The notes: a model not told the origin generated them from the letters alone. A stretch of 64,000 nt of DNA from Sipunculus nudus (GCA_026874595.1 CM049307.1:98082330-98146329); one strand, 5' to 3'; shown: positions 24,116 through 37,970, counted from the stretch's first letter. A program made the numbers and translations.

Positions 24116-27100
24116 AAGATACACTGTGTTAAGATACTGTGTTCAAGGTTGTCATGCTATGCCCCCGTGCTTCCGGAATAATGAAAAATATAACAGCAAC
24201 TTTAATTGGTCTGATTGTGCGGTGTTTAGCCAATCAGATATCGATTTACTAATTTCTGACCAATATGTCTCGCCTTACGTGCACTGACTATTATAAAATG
24301 CCAGAGGTCGCTCGTTAAATGTCGGATGTTTTGTTGGAGGGTCATATACCGTCATGGTAACGCTTCAGGGACATTTGATGATACTGATATAATATTTGAC
24401 TTTGTATCGCGATATAATGGTGCGTCGGTGATTCATAAAAACTAGGTGTCTCAGAGTCTTGGCTTAAACGGCCGTTACATTTTGGATACACGTTGAAACA
24501 CAGCGGGGGAGAGCAGGTTGATCTTTCGGATACTGGTGCCAAGAGCTAATACGTCATTCATTTTGATCGGAAAACATCTGCATTTTCTAGTTAGATGATT
24601 AAGTGGTTGTGGCGACATACTTGGATCCTAAGCGTTTAAGCAAATGAGTATGACCATCAAATTATGTACTTTTATCGTCCTACTATCCACGTCTACTAGA
24701 CGAGACTAAAAACATGCGCCCATGATTCATAATACAAGGAGAAACGGTTTACATGTAAGTGCTTGATTATGGATTCGGCACGATGGGGAATAAAGTGGAT
24801 CGCATGAGGTCCAGCAACTTCGCACAGTACTGGCGTTGTCTGCATTTTGATTTGCTAGACATGGAGCTAAATAGCGAAAGGTACCAATCTATGATTTGTC
24901 AAATCTCCTTCAATATACCAGACAACTCATCGCACATCTCGCGATATGATTGGCTGATTCTTCAAAGTTTCTCTTATAACTGATTACCCTCCGCTCCCTT
25001 CCTCAAGGCTGTTAAAATGTCATCATACAGTCTTCTGAGCTTGTTGTTTGTGCCAGGTTGCCATGAACTGCCATGGAACAGGTTGTCAAGCATGGCCCAA
25101 GCACTTGACTGACAGATAAATCTCCTTTGTCTGTGGGAGATAAGTCGGGGTGATGGCGTGTCTGTCTCTGTGTTATGTGAGAGTGAAGCGGCCGGGGAGA
25201 CACTTTACAGCCTCGGAGTCCATGACTCTATCTGTTGTCAGGCCATGGCATAACGGACACTCAAGTAATATAGCCTAAACATAGCTCTATACAATATATG
25301 TCTTTGTGCTTTTATTTTTGGCGTCAAACATGACCCTATTTATGCAGCGGACGGTCAACTGTGTCATCTTCAAAGCAAGAAGGATTTGTTCTTTGCCACC
25401 GATAGTTTTATAGTCGAGCCATAATGACACCCTCGAACTCTCAAAGATATCTGTAAAACTTGTTATTAGTGCACCGCCATAGGTGGGTAGGGGTATCGGA
25501 GGGTAGTTAGGATCGGGGCTAATGTTGTAACTAATTAGTTATTAATTTAAACCGGGGCAAAATGGCGGAGAATTAGATTTTGGAATAGGAAGTAAAGTTC
25601 AAATTAAAAAGTTTCCACGCATGTCAGTGGGGCCGACGGAGAACTTGCAAAAGGCAGAGATATTCAAATGGAGTTTTCTGATAAGGGATTCGCAAAGAGA
25701 GAAAAAAAGACGGCGAGGTTTAAACAGATTCCGTATTTCACGGATGGTGTAGTGCGTTGGATGCGACAGACAATCTGAAGATGGAAATCAGTGTTAAGAG
25801 ATAGCTGACGTGGTGATATCGCATATATAGACCACGTTGATATTGAAACTGGGAATATGAAGAATTGTGACAAACTCAACCGAACGCGTCATCCATAGCC
25901 TTTGAGGTGGATCAATTTATCGGTCTAATTCATCCAGATGTAGTCGGGCGAAACCGATAACTTGGAAATATACTGAGGAATAAAGAATATATGAGCAGTT
26001 GCACTGGTAAGCCAGAGGATTTTACAGGACGCCACATTGATTTTGACATCCATTATTTTTGGCGTGGCCGTTTATAAGGCGCCAGTGATTCAAGCCGTTG
26101 TTTGAAAATCATAACATGTCTGCCTCATAGAGTACAACTCAGTGATTTACTAAAGATCCCACAGTCATGCGAAATTGTATATTGGGTACTAGATTTTAAA
26201 ACTAACCTCCGGTCTGACAACTTATACACGATAAACATAAGGTCGGACTTTAACGGGGCCGCCATATTGATTCAGATTTTTGCGACATGGACGTCCCCAC
26301 AAAGAAATGATCAATAAAATGTCAGACCCGAAAACCAACGCTAAAATTGGAATTACTTGTTTCACTGATCAAGATAACGATGGCGTAATAATGAAGGCAA
26401 ATATAAACCTCAAACCCGGAAAGGGGCATTTTATACTTTTATGTTATTTTTATATTCGAGAAATGCATACAAGGACCGAGCCAATTTTTAAACTCATTAT
26501 GAGTTTAATAAATTTGAATTCATAATTAGCTTCTATGGCATCAGGTTGGAACCGTATTAATTTCTTGAGGACGAAATACCATAACGATGAGGCAATTTGT
26601 TTGTGTAGGTCAGACACTACACAGAAGGGGTTTGTGACTTTTTAAGCAGTTCCATAGACATGAGAACAAGCCCTAAGGTTGAAATGAATGTTCCCCATTT
26701 TCTTAGAAAACCTCTGTGTGTTAAGACAACTCTCCTGTTTTCTGCTCGCTGCCGGGGTTCAACGAGGTACCTTCATATCCAGAGTATTGTGCATATACAA
26801 CCGATACTTGCACTTTATCCGAATCCATTAAAGTTTGTGAATCACCTTCGCTGGCATGTCTGTCGTTATAAATACGCCTAAAACTGTCTGCATTAAAATT
26901 TAGTTAACATAACGCACATTACCCTATCCTTTACCGAATAATAAACCGCTAAATAAAACATGTCATTAAAATGTGTACATGAATCGATACTCCTTGAATC
27001 CTAGTTCCGTATTAAGTAGAGATCCGCACGGAATTTCTGTCACCTTGTGATTGGCTGTTAACAAAATAGTCAACCAGGAGGTAGTAAGAATTCTGTGCGC

Positions 27101-28683
27101 AACTACTTCAGGTGTGACGTCATGTTTGAAGAAGTCCATAAACCCTCGGACTTTAATGCATGAGAAGAAAAATCTTCAGAAAGACAACTTTCACTGTTTC
27201 GGGCTACTCTTCTGGAGCAGCTCTCTACTACGCCTAGTGTACATTTCGCAAGATTTTGCATTAAATACATGCAGTATCCAGCCCCATAACACTATATGGG
27301 CACGCAATACATTAACGGGGTGCAGCAATGATAACTTATCATGCAAGCTGCAGGCGCGCATGAAATAAATATAAAAACAATTTGGTTGATAATGAATCTA
27401 TGGCGGTTAAACAGTTATAACAATCAATGTTACAAAATAATAGTAATAAACTTGAAAATATTTGCACAAATTTATTAGTCAAACTTAAAAGATTTATAGA
27501 ACTGCATTCCACCGAAATGTCATTTCAATGGATTTTTAATTCTGCACACTATGTATACTAGTTAGTTTCGGATTTCTGATAAAAAGAACCATATTATTAA
27601 AATAGAAATATTCCTACCACATTATTGCAGGCGTCACTGTGTTATGAGACAGAGTTTGGTAAAAAAAAAGAAATAGCATGAACATAGACAATACAGGTCT
27701 GAGGAGCTAGTTCGAATAATGGGGCATGTTGTCCTACTGTCAAACTACACGAAATTCAACACCATGTATTTATATACTGTCAACCAAAATGAATCTGTCG
27801 AACCCACATTTATGAGGTCCCGTTTGTTAAGGTTACCAAATCATCAAATTCTACTTCTGAGAATAGTCACAGAAAAGACAAACAAAAATGACAATGGGTA
27901 ACCTGAATCACCGATGTTTGTATAAAGAGATAGTCACAGAGGGGATAGAAACAATCAGGAAATCCCGACATTTTACATGAAGAGAATACATGCATCACGC
28001 CGAGCTGAACAAATAGACGAGGATAATATGCAGAAAAGGGACAATGCCCTGGCCGGCGCCGGGGACAGAGCGAGCCGTACCCGCAGAGAACCATACTGAC
28101 ATGGGTAAATTAGTTGTTCTGGTATCAGTGAAAATGAACTGCTGCCGATCCTTATCTAGCGAGGGACAGCTCTTCCGGCGGGGAGCAGGGGGACACGTGA
28201 CCCCCTCGCGAGCATTCTCAATCAAACAACCCTAATCGTCTCCACTCATGAGGCCAGCGCGTACCAGAAGCCCGCAGGACCAATGTAAGCCCGGGAGTCC
28301 TAAAGACTAGCACGTTGGGGACAGGAGTCTAAGACGTTTTATAGGATTACCTCATTCTGTCGTCTTTGAACAGAAGAGACATTTAATCATAGATTTTATT
28401 GCTTCACCACGCTAAGGTGCATGATAAGCTCACTTGAAACGCTCACTAAATCAATGCTTGTCTACGGCTTTTCTCTTCATCCGAAGGGGGGGGGGGGGAA
28501 ATAAAAGCTGCCCGCAAGTGGCATACCCTATGCCCAGTCATGTCCAACAAGCACCTTGCGAATATGCTCCCAATACAGGACAATCCTTCCTATTTTTAGT
28601 GCTACCAGGCTCTGTATAAGAAGCTATGATTCCTGCTGCAAAATATAGAAGCATGATTCTCCAATGGTCCGCCAGCACTGCTA
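24116..28683. other. Non-coding, nothing recognised
   Basis: No domain-bearing frame was seen. A quasi-palindrome with 10-base arms and one central base lies at 26488-26508. A run of about a dozen G's occurs near 28487-28498. Confidence 0.5.
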
Positions 28684-28745
28684 AAAGTTCCTGAATAGAC
28701 TGTTCTATATAGGCGAGATGTGACTAGACTGCTGTAACACTCCCA
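28684..28745. repeat. Isolated diverged copies of the 29-bp minisatellite unit
   Basis: 'gttcctgaatagactgttct' and the following 'gatgtgactagactgctgt' resemble two consecutive 29-bp units of the array starting 1.3 kb downstream. They are separated from it by unrelated sequence, so they may be a remnant of an older, larger array. Confidence 0.55.
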
Positions 28746-30030
28746 GCATCTCCCTATAAACAGGTTTCTCGGTTCGCCGTACTCACACCTTGCTTAAGCA
28801 AGTGCAAGCAATTTAGTTTTGTACAGTCCTGAACGTTATCGTGCTGATATCAGTAAGGCCAACCAGATAAAACGTAACGATTGTAATGAAACAATGTATG
28901 AGCCCGTACACATGCAGCTATTGGCCTTTTTTTAAAGGGAAGAGACAGGGTGACAGGACCCGATCACTTTTAAGGGGTAGCGGACAGTCACCTTATTTCC
29001 GTCACGTTTTTTAGTGGATTAAAACAAATGATTTAAATTCAGACATGTTTCCACCAATCAGTTCATAGTTTCGTCATGTTTTATCAATAATCTTTGATTT
29101 TATGTATTTTATATTGAGAGAATTTAGAACAGTGTATGTGACAACAGCCTCACTGACTTGTTATCAATGTTAGTCATGCTTAAGATAATAATAATAATGT
29201 TCTTAAATAATATAGTGCTGAAAACTGACCAGACATTTTTATCATATTATGGAAATATATATCATAATGTGCAGTGGAAATTTTTTTTTGATATTTTGGG
29301 GAAGGTAATTTGTCCGTTTGTTATATGGACAAGGGGGGGGGGGGGGTGTCTGGATGTTTTGAGGTGGTTTCCTTATGTCCAGGGGACATCTGTACTTCTT
29401 TGGGGTGCCCCCTCACAAAAGCCTTACTATGATTGGTCAGATTCTCGATTACGTCTCAAACGGATTTTTTTTTATTTCGCTGAAGTCGCTAGAAAAAATA
29501 ACAAGCACTGGGTACTTCAACGAGGTCAATATCATGACTCAATAATACGTACGCACAAATTGTACTATGGTTATTCAATACAGAGCACTCCTTGCTATAT
29601 TCAGTTTACAGTTTATACGGGCAATTGGGTTGCCTTGCGTTCAATACCAATACATATGTGTAAATACCCAATCGCATTGCATCTAAATTCTGAGTGCCAC
29701 ATTTCCATTATAAACAAGAAAATCATTGAAACAAAGCATTTCTGACCGGTATTTCCTGGGATTTCAAAGTGTGGCCTCAGCTCGGAAAGGTGTTCATTAA
29801 TTAACAGCAAAGAGTAGTATATGCTTCTACAAACCGGCCATACATGTTATTACACACACCCAGAGGACCTGGCATGCGTGATCATAGGTCATATTAATAC
29901 AGCTTATACATTGATTTAATACTGTGGTCTAATAACAGGCACTCCCTCAGTGAACTTAGTGATGCCACGCCCCAGGATCAAATCGACAAGCGTCACGATT
30001 TTTGTAACGTCCCTGTGCACAGTGATTAAT
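28746..30030. other. Non-coding, G-run at about 29331-29346
   Basis: An open frame of 195 codons (29158-29745, plus) crosses a run of about 14 G's and has no recognisable domain, so it is treated as fortuitous. Confidence 0.5.
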
Positions 30031-32616
30031 CTGACTAGACGGTCCTATACAGAACACTCCTGACTAAACGGTTCTATACAGACGGGTCCTGACTAGATTG
30101 TTCTATACAGACGGCTCCTGACCAGACGGTTCTATACAGAAGGCTCCTGACTACGCGGTTCTATACAGACGGCTTTTGACTAGGCGGTTCTGTATAGACG
30201 GCTCCTGACTAGACGGTTCTCTACAGACGGCTCCTGACTAGGCGGTTCTATACAGACGGCTTCTGACTAGGCGGTTCTATACAGACGGCTTCTGACTGGA
30301 CGGTTTTATACAGACGGCTCCTGACTAGACGGTTCTATAAAGACGGCTTCTGACTAGGCGGTTCTATACAAATGGCTTCTGACTAGACGGTTCTATACAG
30401 ACGGTTCCTGACTAGATAGTTCTATACAAACGGCTCCTGACTAGATGGTTTTATACAGATGGCTTCTGACTAGGCGGTTCTATAAAGATGGCTTCTGACT
30501 AGGCGGTTCTATACAGACGGCTTCTGACTGGACGGTTCTATACAGACGGCTCCTGAATAGATAGTTCTATACAGATGGCTCCTGACTAGATGGTTCTATA
30601 CAGATGGCTCCTAACTAGATAGTTCTATACAGACGGCTCCTGACTAGATAGTTCTATACAGACGGCTCCTGATTGAAAGGTTCTATACAGACGGCTCCTG
30701 ACTAGATGGTTATATACAGACGGCTCCTGACTAGGCGGTTCTATAAAGACGGCTCCTGACTAGGCGGTTCTATAAAGACGGCTTCTGACTAGGCGGTTCT
30801 ATAAAGACGGCTTCTGACTAGGCGGTTCTACACACACGGCTCCTGACTAGATGGTTATATACAGACGGCTCCTGACTAGGCGGTTCTATAAAGACGGCTC
30901 CTGACTAGGCGGTTCTATAAAGACGGCTCCTGACTAGGCGGTTCTATACAGATGGCTTCTGACTAGACGGTTCTATACAGACGGTTCCTGACTAGATAGT
31001 TCTATACAGACGGCTCCTGACTAGATAGTTCTATACAGACGGCTCCTGACTAGATAGTTCTATACAGACGGCTCCTGATTGAAAGGTTCTATACAGACGG
31101 CTTCTGACTAGATGGTTATATACAGACGGCTCCTGACTAGGCGGTTCTATAAAGACGGCTCCTGACTAGGCGGTTCTATACAGACGGCTTCTGACTGGAC
31201 GGTTTTATACAGACGGCTCCTGACTAGACGGTTCTATAAAGACGGCTTCTGACTAGGCGGTTCTATACAGATGGCTTCTGACTAGACGGTTCTATACAGA
31301 CGGTTCCTGACTAGATAGTTCTATACAAACGGCTCCTGACTAGATGGTTTTATACAGATGGCTTCTGACTAGGCGGTTCTATAAAGATGGCTTCTGACTA
31401 GGCGGTTCTATACAGACGGCTTCTGACTGGACGGTTCTATACAGACGGCTCCTGAATAGATAGTTCTATACAGATGGCTCCTGACTAGATGGTTCTATAC
31501 AGATGGCTCCTAACTAGATAGTTCTATACAGACGGCTCCTGACTAGATAGTTCTATACAGACGGCTCCTGATTGAAAGGTTCTATACAGACGGCTCCTGA
31601 CTAGATGGTTATATACAGACGGCTCCTGACTAGGCGGTTCTATAAAGACGGCTCCTGACTAGGCGGTTCTATAAAGACGGCTTCTGACTAGGCGGTTCTA
31701 TAAAGACGGCTTCTGACTAGGCGGTTCTACACACACGGCTCCTGACTAGATCGTTTTATACAGACGGCTCCTGACTAGATAGTTCTATACAGATGGCTCC
31801 TGTCTAGATGGTTTTATACAGATGGCTTCTGACTAGGCGGTTCTATAAAGATGGCTTCTGACTAGGCGGTTCTATATAGACGGCTCCTGACTAGATGGTT
31901 CTATACAGATGGCTCCTAACTAGATAGTTCTATACAGACGGCTCCTGACTAGATAGTTCTATACAGACGGCTCCTGATTGAAAGGTTCTATACAGACGGC
32001 TCCTGACTAGATGGTTATATACAGACGGCTCCTGACTAGGCGGTTCTATAAAGACGGCTCCTGACTAGGCGGTTCTATAAAGACGGCTTCTGACTAGGCG
32101 GTTCTATAAAGACGGCTTCTGACTAGGCGGTTCTACACACACGGCTCCTGACTAGATCGTTTTATACAGACGGCTCCTGACTAGATAGTTCTATACAGAT
32201 GGCTCCTGTCTAGATGGTTTTATACAGATGGCTTCTGACTAGGCGGTTCTATAAAGATGGCTTCTGACTAGGCGGTTCTATATAGACGGCTCCTGACTAG
32301 GCGGTTCTATACAGACGGCTTCTGACTGGACGGTTCTATACCGACGGCTCCTGACTAGATAGTTCTATACAGACGGCTCCTGACTAAATAGTTCTATACA
32401 GATGGCTCCTGACTAGATGGTTTTATACAGATGGCTTCTGACTAGGCGGTTCTTTAAAGACGGCTTCTGACTAGGCGGTTCTATACAGATGGCTTCTGAC
32501 TGGACGGTTCTATACAGACGGCTCCTGACTAGATAGTTCTATACAGACGGCTCCTGACTAGACGGTTCCTTACACATTTCCTGACAAGACGGTTCTATAG
32601 AGATGACTCCTTACTC
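30031..32616. repeat. 29-bp minisatellite, about 88 copies, with higher-order structure
   Basis: The consensus is 'gacggctcctgactag' followed by 'acggttctataca'. Main variants are tagacgg / taggcgg / tagatgg / tagatag / tggacgg, ctcctg / cttctg, and acagacgg / aaagacgg / acagatgg. The rare variant 'gattgaaagg' occurs at 30671, 31077, 31570 and 31976. Those spacings (406, 493 and 406) are exact multiples of 29 (14, 17 and 14 units), and long runs of neighbouring variants are shared after each, so blocks of units were duplicated together. Edges degrade to about 32700. The period is not divisible by 3. Confidence 0.97.
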
Positions 32617-34017
32617 CGTTCAGCAGAGACACCTTCTGGTTAGACACCTACTAACTAGACTATTGTAGGTGGCCCCTCCTGACTGGACTGCTCCACACTG
32701 TTTAGATTATATTCCATCTGCCTGATCATGCAGAAGTATCCACAGCGCCGTCCTTCTAACCAATAGAATTCTAATGAGATATTTGTGTGTTGCAGCCCCT
32801 CTACTGGTCTTTACAACAGTCTGTGACCATTCAAGTGAACGTGGACGCCCACAGACTTGATGGAATATTCTCCAAAGGCCAAAACTTACCCTGGCGGCGA
32901 TAAATAACATTATTCAGACAGCAAAGCCAATCGCAAGGGAACCAGCGGCCGATACAAAGAACGCACCATCCTGTACGTGTCTAATTCTGTTTCAACCACG
33001 CCATGGGCGCTTTATAAATATATATTATTTTTTATGTATAGATCACTAACATAGCCGCAGTTCCCGATGGAAAGAGCAAGTCATTTTTCGATACTGGCGG
33101 GGGGATTGGTCTCGATTATAAGTATATGTTTGGAATAAATGACAGCTAAAGCATATTTATCGCCAAGTGTTCCTAACATTGACAGGACACCGCAGATATA
33201 GTGCTGTATTCTAAGCCAAGCTACCCACTGCGCACTTCTGCTTATCTAATACATTTATATAAAGACTGTATATGGATGATACAAAAAGAATAAAAAAACA
33301 CCACTTGTGTGCATCACATATTGTATCGGGGATGAAATCTTTATGAACAGTTTCCTAGCCCGTGTTCGGTGTCCGGCATTATATCATCTCTTAGTTCCTG
33401 GACGCCGCAGGACATCACAAACAAATTTCCTGCTGTCAGCATGCAGCAACAGCACAACATCCCCAGCATGTGACAGACAGCTAGGAATGCAGAACTTTTA
33501 TTGGGAACTTGTGAAAAAATGCATTATTTATTAGGTTTGCTTGTATGAACGTGTCCGGTTAATAGAGAAGGACGCCTCCCTGCCCAAGGTTCAGCGGCAG
33601 ACGGGCTGGGGTCTGCTTTTAATATTAATCAATCTGTACATAACCCCGGGCCGTAACGTCTGCTCCTGAAGCGACAGTGAGGGACTGAGGCCGTTACGAC
33701 AGATATGACACCGCTACAGGTCTCAAGCTTGAAATGATTGATGATTTTCAGGAAAAGCTAATAATTCAATTTCTTATAATACCTCATCCGTTTAAAACAT
33801 CATGAAAAGTAAAATTTGGTAAAAAAAATTGCCTGTGGCATAGAAGTTATATATAATACTGTAACGTTCAGTTGTGCCCACTTCAGATTTCCACGTCCTC
33901 CGTAACTTGAAATAGATTTTAGATTACCCCTAAAACAGTTATTTCTTTATGTTTATCTTATTAAAAATCTTAAATTAGATTAAATCTTTGAATACCTTAT
34001 GTTTTTTTGTAATGTAA
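32617..34017. other. Non-coding, nothing recognised
   Basis: The first ~80 bases still show decayed 29-bp units. The rest has short open frames only, below 80 codons. Confidence 0.55.

Positions 34018-34071
<54 letters not shown>
34018..34071. repeat. (CA)n(TA)n microsatellite
   Basis: A short CA tract runs straight into about 20 TA units. Confidence 0.98.
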
Positions 34072-34074
<3 letters not shown>

Positions 34075-34591
34075 CAATATGATTACAAATATAACCCAGT
34101 TTGAAAATTTTACAAAGGTCCCTGCTTAAAGGTCAGTATTGCGTTCCCGTTGAGGTCTGCGCATTAAAGCAAGGTGTACACGGTACACTACATCTGCGTT
34201 ACGTCTTGGTTACGTTTGTGATACGAGAAGAGCGTTATGTGTACAGGGTGAAATGTTGTGTTTGCATGGATAGTAAATACTGGTAACGCAGACACAACAG
34301 TTAAAACTTAAAAAAAAAAATCTGAACAGATGGATCGCAGAAAAACAAGTGGAGGTTGCATACACGCTGTGCAAACGGGTGCACAGCATTGAATCATGTA
34401 CAAAGAACTCATCATCTCGCTTAAGTTGCGTACAGCCGGCGTAAAGCTGCGTTTACCTGGGGTGCGGTATGTGGTATGTGGAAAACGGCAGCAGAACGAG
34501 GTATGCGGATTGCGATATAGGCCTAAAAATCACGAAGAGCATTTACTTGGCGGGCAATAAAACACTGCGACAATAGGCCAATGATGTCAAA
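34072..34591. other. Non-coding, repeated 'gcgttacg' and 'gcgtac' words
   Basis: Short words such as 'ctgcgttacg', 'ggtaacgcag' and 'ttgcgtacag' recur in both orientations between 34130 and 34460. This hints at a decayed foldback repeat. No coding evidence. Confidence 0.4.
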
Positions 34592-34844
34592 GCGACTAGA
34601 TCGCATACGTTCACCGGCTGGATCACAAGCGTAGACCGGCTGGATCGGATGCGTAGACCGACTAGATCGCATGCGTAGACAGGCCAGATTGCATGCGTAG
34701 ACCGGCCAGATCGCATGTGTAGACCGGCCAGATCGCATGCGTAGACCGGCTAGATCGCATGCGTAGACCGGCAAGATTGCATGCGTAGACCGGCCAGATC
34801 GCATGCGTAGACCGGCCAGATCGCATGCGTAGACCGGCTGGATC
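34592..34844. repeat. 22-bp minisatellite, about 11 copies
   Basis: The unit is 'gcatgcgtagaccggc' plus 'cagatc'. Variants are ccggctggatc, ccgactagatc and ccggcaagatt. Each unit holds the palindrome gcatgc and several CpGs. The minus strand is open across it (34523-34867) only because no stop arises in the period-66 reading. Confidence 0.95.
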
Positions 34845-34936
34845 CTAAATGACAGTAATATATTCAAAAGCTACATTTAAATAGAAATGAATTTGATTCA
34901 AAAACCAAAAAAATTAATATTTAACGTTTAAGCATG

Positions 34937-34937
<1 letters not shown>

Positions 34938-34983
<46 letters not shown>
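34938..34983. repeat. (TA)n microsatellite, left flank of MITE
   Basis: About 23 TA units directly abut the left terminus of the element at 34984-35609. Confidence 0.97.
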
Positions 34984-34985
<2 letters not shown>

Positions 34986-35605
34986 GAAACCTCGTTGTGT
35001 CGAACTCGGTTAAGTCGAATTCCCGCATGTGTCGAAGTCGAACGTGCATGGGGTCCCTGCAAAAAAATAAATAGTTAAAACCTTACTAATTTAACTTCGC
35101 TTGTGTCGAAGTCGGATGTGTCGAAAAACCGGATGTGTCGAGGTGTTTGGTTGGTCCCCAGCTAATATTTCTATCGCTTAACTCGAAGCCATGATTGGAT
35201 AACAGTTGTGCAGGCCCGTCAATCATGATTGGGCCGTGATGACCAGTCATAATTAATTAATACCGACCAGACTCTCACTCATCAAGCGTGTCGACTCAAG
35301 GTCATGCTGCTTTAATGTTTGGACAACAGTTGTGCACGGTCCAACAATCATACCCTGGCCGCGATGACTAGTTACACAATTAATACCGGCTAGGATCTTA
35401 CTCATCACGCGCGTTGACTGACATACTTAGTCGGTTGTTTACTTGTATGGCCAATGAGTCACTCATGAACATGCCTTTCTTCTCTCGCCGACAAAGCATT
35501 AATGAGGAGTTTTTGATAAACCAAACATTATCCAATCCTTACCTTTGATGTGTCTAGGATAAAGTTGAACTGAAAATGATCTGTCGACTTCGACACAACG
35601 AGGTT

Positions 35606-35609
<4 letters not shown>
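34984..35609. mobile_element. pogo/Tigger-like MITE, about 625 bp
   Basis: Perfect 20-bp terminal inverted repeats start TGAAACCTCGTTGTG and lie at 34985-35004 and 35589-35608. Sub-terminal 'tgtgtcgaagtcg' motifs repeat at 35026-35036 and 35105-35140. The 'GAAACCTCGTT' terminus and insertion at TA are typical of pogo/Tigger (Tc1/mariner superfamily) non-autonomous elements. It sits inside a TA microsatellite, so the exact TA duplication cannot be assigned. An internal segment of about 124 bp is duplicated ('aacagttgtgca' at 35201 and 35325). No transposase frame remains. Confidence 0.88.
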
Positions 35610-35660
<51 letters not shown>

Positions 35661-35672
35661 TTATTTATTATT
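35609..35672. repeat. (TA)n then (TTTA)n microsatellite, right flank of MITE
   Basis: About 23 TA units follow the right terminus, then a few TTTA units. Confidence 0.96.
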
Positions 35673-37970
35673 AAAAATTCATACATTGTACAGTTTCTGA
35701 CATGGAAGTTTATACAATACCCAATATTATTTTAGTATGAACACGTGATTAAATTCCTTCCATATGTAATAGTTCATTTCAACAAATATGGATCTTTAAT
35801 TGGGTAAAGACTAAAACTTAATTCTCACACATAACTTCCCCGGTTAATATTCTTATTATGTCAAGGATAGGGACAGAGTGTATTATACAATTCCTTCAGA
35901 CCCACGGTTGCGTGTTTCCTCTCTGTGAATTTTGATTAAAACCCTGCTGGTACGTTGATGTAATTTCCGTTGATCATGATATTTCATTTTATATGAATAC
36001 CTCTGTCACATTCATACCTTCATACACATATCAGGCCTCATTAGGTATCCTATTTCTCGCGCGCTGGGTGGGCGTATTATCTAACGCTATCTGCTGGCCT
36101 CCTGGCGCTAATAATTACAAAGATATTCACACAATCAAGCCTTCTTAATTAAACCGGCCCATTCTGGTGAATCCTTAGTTGTTCTCCCTAAATATGTATG
36201 TATACACGCCCACTGATATATCATATCACATTTACCATACTTAGTTGTGTTATTTTTATGTTGGCCCTAGTAATTAAAACATTATGGGTTACCCTGTCAA
36301 CCATCCTCACATCCGGGCATACCGCATGCCGGTTAACACTGAACTTGTACCAGTCAAATCTGACAGTGCTAAACCCGTTCAACTGACGTATCAGTCTTTA
36401 ACTCAAAATTGAAATAAACTTTGTCGGCGGTCCGATGGAATCGCCAGTTGTATTGCAATTTAATACCTGATGTACAATCGTGGCTTAAGGCCTATTGGGT
36501 GTTGAATTTTTAATACACAAGCGACGTGAATTAAAAAAAAAGAAGAAAAACATGACGCCGCATCTTTTTTTACTGCAAAAAAAAAGAAGAAGGAAAAGTT
36601 TCCACAAACCGCTTCAGCCAGTTATTGCCTTAAGCTGCTTATATTTTAGTTTGTCATGTAACTAAAATTGATCCCTTCATTGGAATATATAACCCATTAC
36701 TTAGCCCTTGCCCTTTAAAGAAAGAGTATAAAGGTTTTTTTTATTAAAACATGTCATTGTTATTTCAGAGTATGGCGCTGATGGCGCAAATGTAGATCCT
36801 AACAGAAGACCCGAAAAGAATGTTTTCTTGACCTTTGATACTTTTATCTATTCCATTTGGTGAACTGGGAAATAGGCTATCGATAGCTATGTACAAAGTA
36901 ACCAATCGTTTTGGCTGCGAGCAATCGTAGCGCAGAAGCGAGGTAATGTTTTAACGGCTGACTCCATGTGGGGCAAAACGCTCCAACAAACCCCAATAAC
37001 TGGAAATGAACTGCCATTTCTGCCTCCACCCAGGGAGAGCGCAACAGGTGCGCTGAGGGCCCGAAAGTAACATATGGTTAAAAATACAACTCTTCTCACT
37101 GTCCACCGGAGCCCATTATCGTCAGCGGTATAAATCACCAAACAAATGTGTCCATAGCCGCCTAGAAAGGGGTAAAAAAAAGGATGATCTCCTTTCACTG
37201 TCGCCTACGAGAATATCCCTTGAACTTGTAAACGAATTTAGTCTGATTTATGGTAAAGCAGGGCACATACTGGAAGCACATTTGCGCGAACGAAAATCGT
37301 TAAAAATAATAAAAAATAAGGACCCTTGAGATAATTACATATCTTGTGTCTGTCTGTTTATCTGTTTGTCCATTAGTGGTGTAGAATAATGAGATGGCTA
37401 ATCACAGAAGCTGGTCCAGTGTTTGATTAATTTCTGTAGCAACCGGAGCAGGTTTTACGACCTTTATTTAAAAGATAAACAAGATTTCAATAAAATCCTT
37501 GGTGTCATAATTAAGACGTCCTCTCTGATTTACAGGGCATTATGAGTTTATGTATATATTAAGGGGGCTTCCCTTTGTCAATTTTTTTCTTCATGTTTTC
37601 TTTCAATATATGAGTAGGACTTCTGATATATCTGAGTTTCCAATACTTACTTTTGGCCATTGTTATAGTCACAGATTACTGATTTATAATTATATTGATT
37701 TTATATCTTTTTTACTTAGCTTTCATGATCGCGATGTAGGTAGCCGATTTCTTAAATAAATACATTATCGTTCAAAATAGTGGTAAAAAATAAACATCGC
37801 GTGATACTAGTCAGAAACTCAAATCAAGATCATATCTCCTGTAGACGTTTTAAAATCTGCATCCTTGGAGCCTGTGTATGATGGAGTTTTGGGCGATGGG
37901 GAGGAGCTCTTGTGAAGATTTTCCGTCGATGATGATCAGATTAACCAGAGTGAATGTATAAACAAAAAGT
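35673..37970. other. Non-coding, nothing recognised
   Basis: AT-rich with purine runs such as 'aaaaaaagaagaaaaa' near 36533-36550. The 103-codon minus frame at 36887-37198 has no recognisable domain. Confidence 0.5.

Noticed and set aside
29158-29745. 195-codon open frame on the plus strand
   Set aside because: It crosses a run of about 14 G's, has no recognisable domain, and one frame of this length is expected about once by chance in 64 kb of AT-rich DNA.
36887-37198. 103-codon minus-strand frame
   Set aside because: No known domain, repeat or neighbouring exon evidence.
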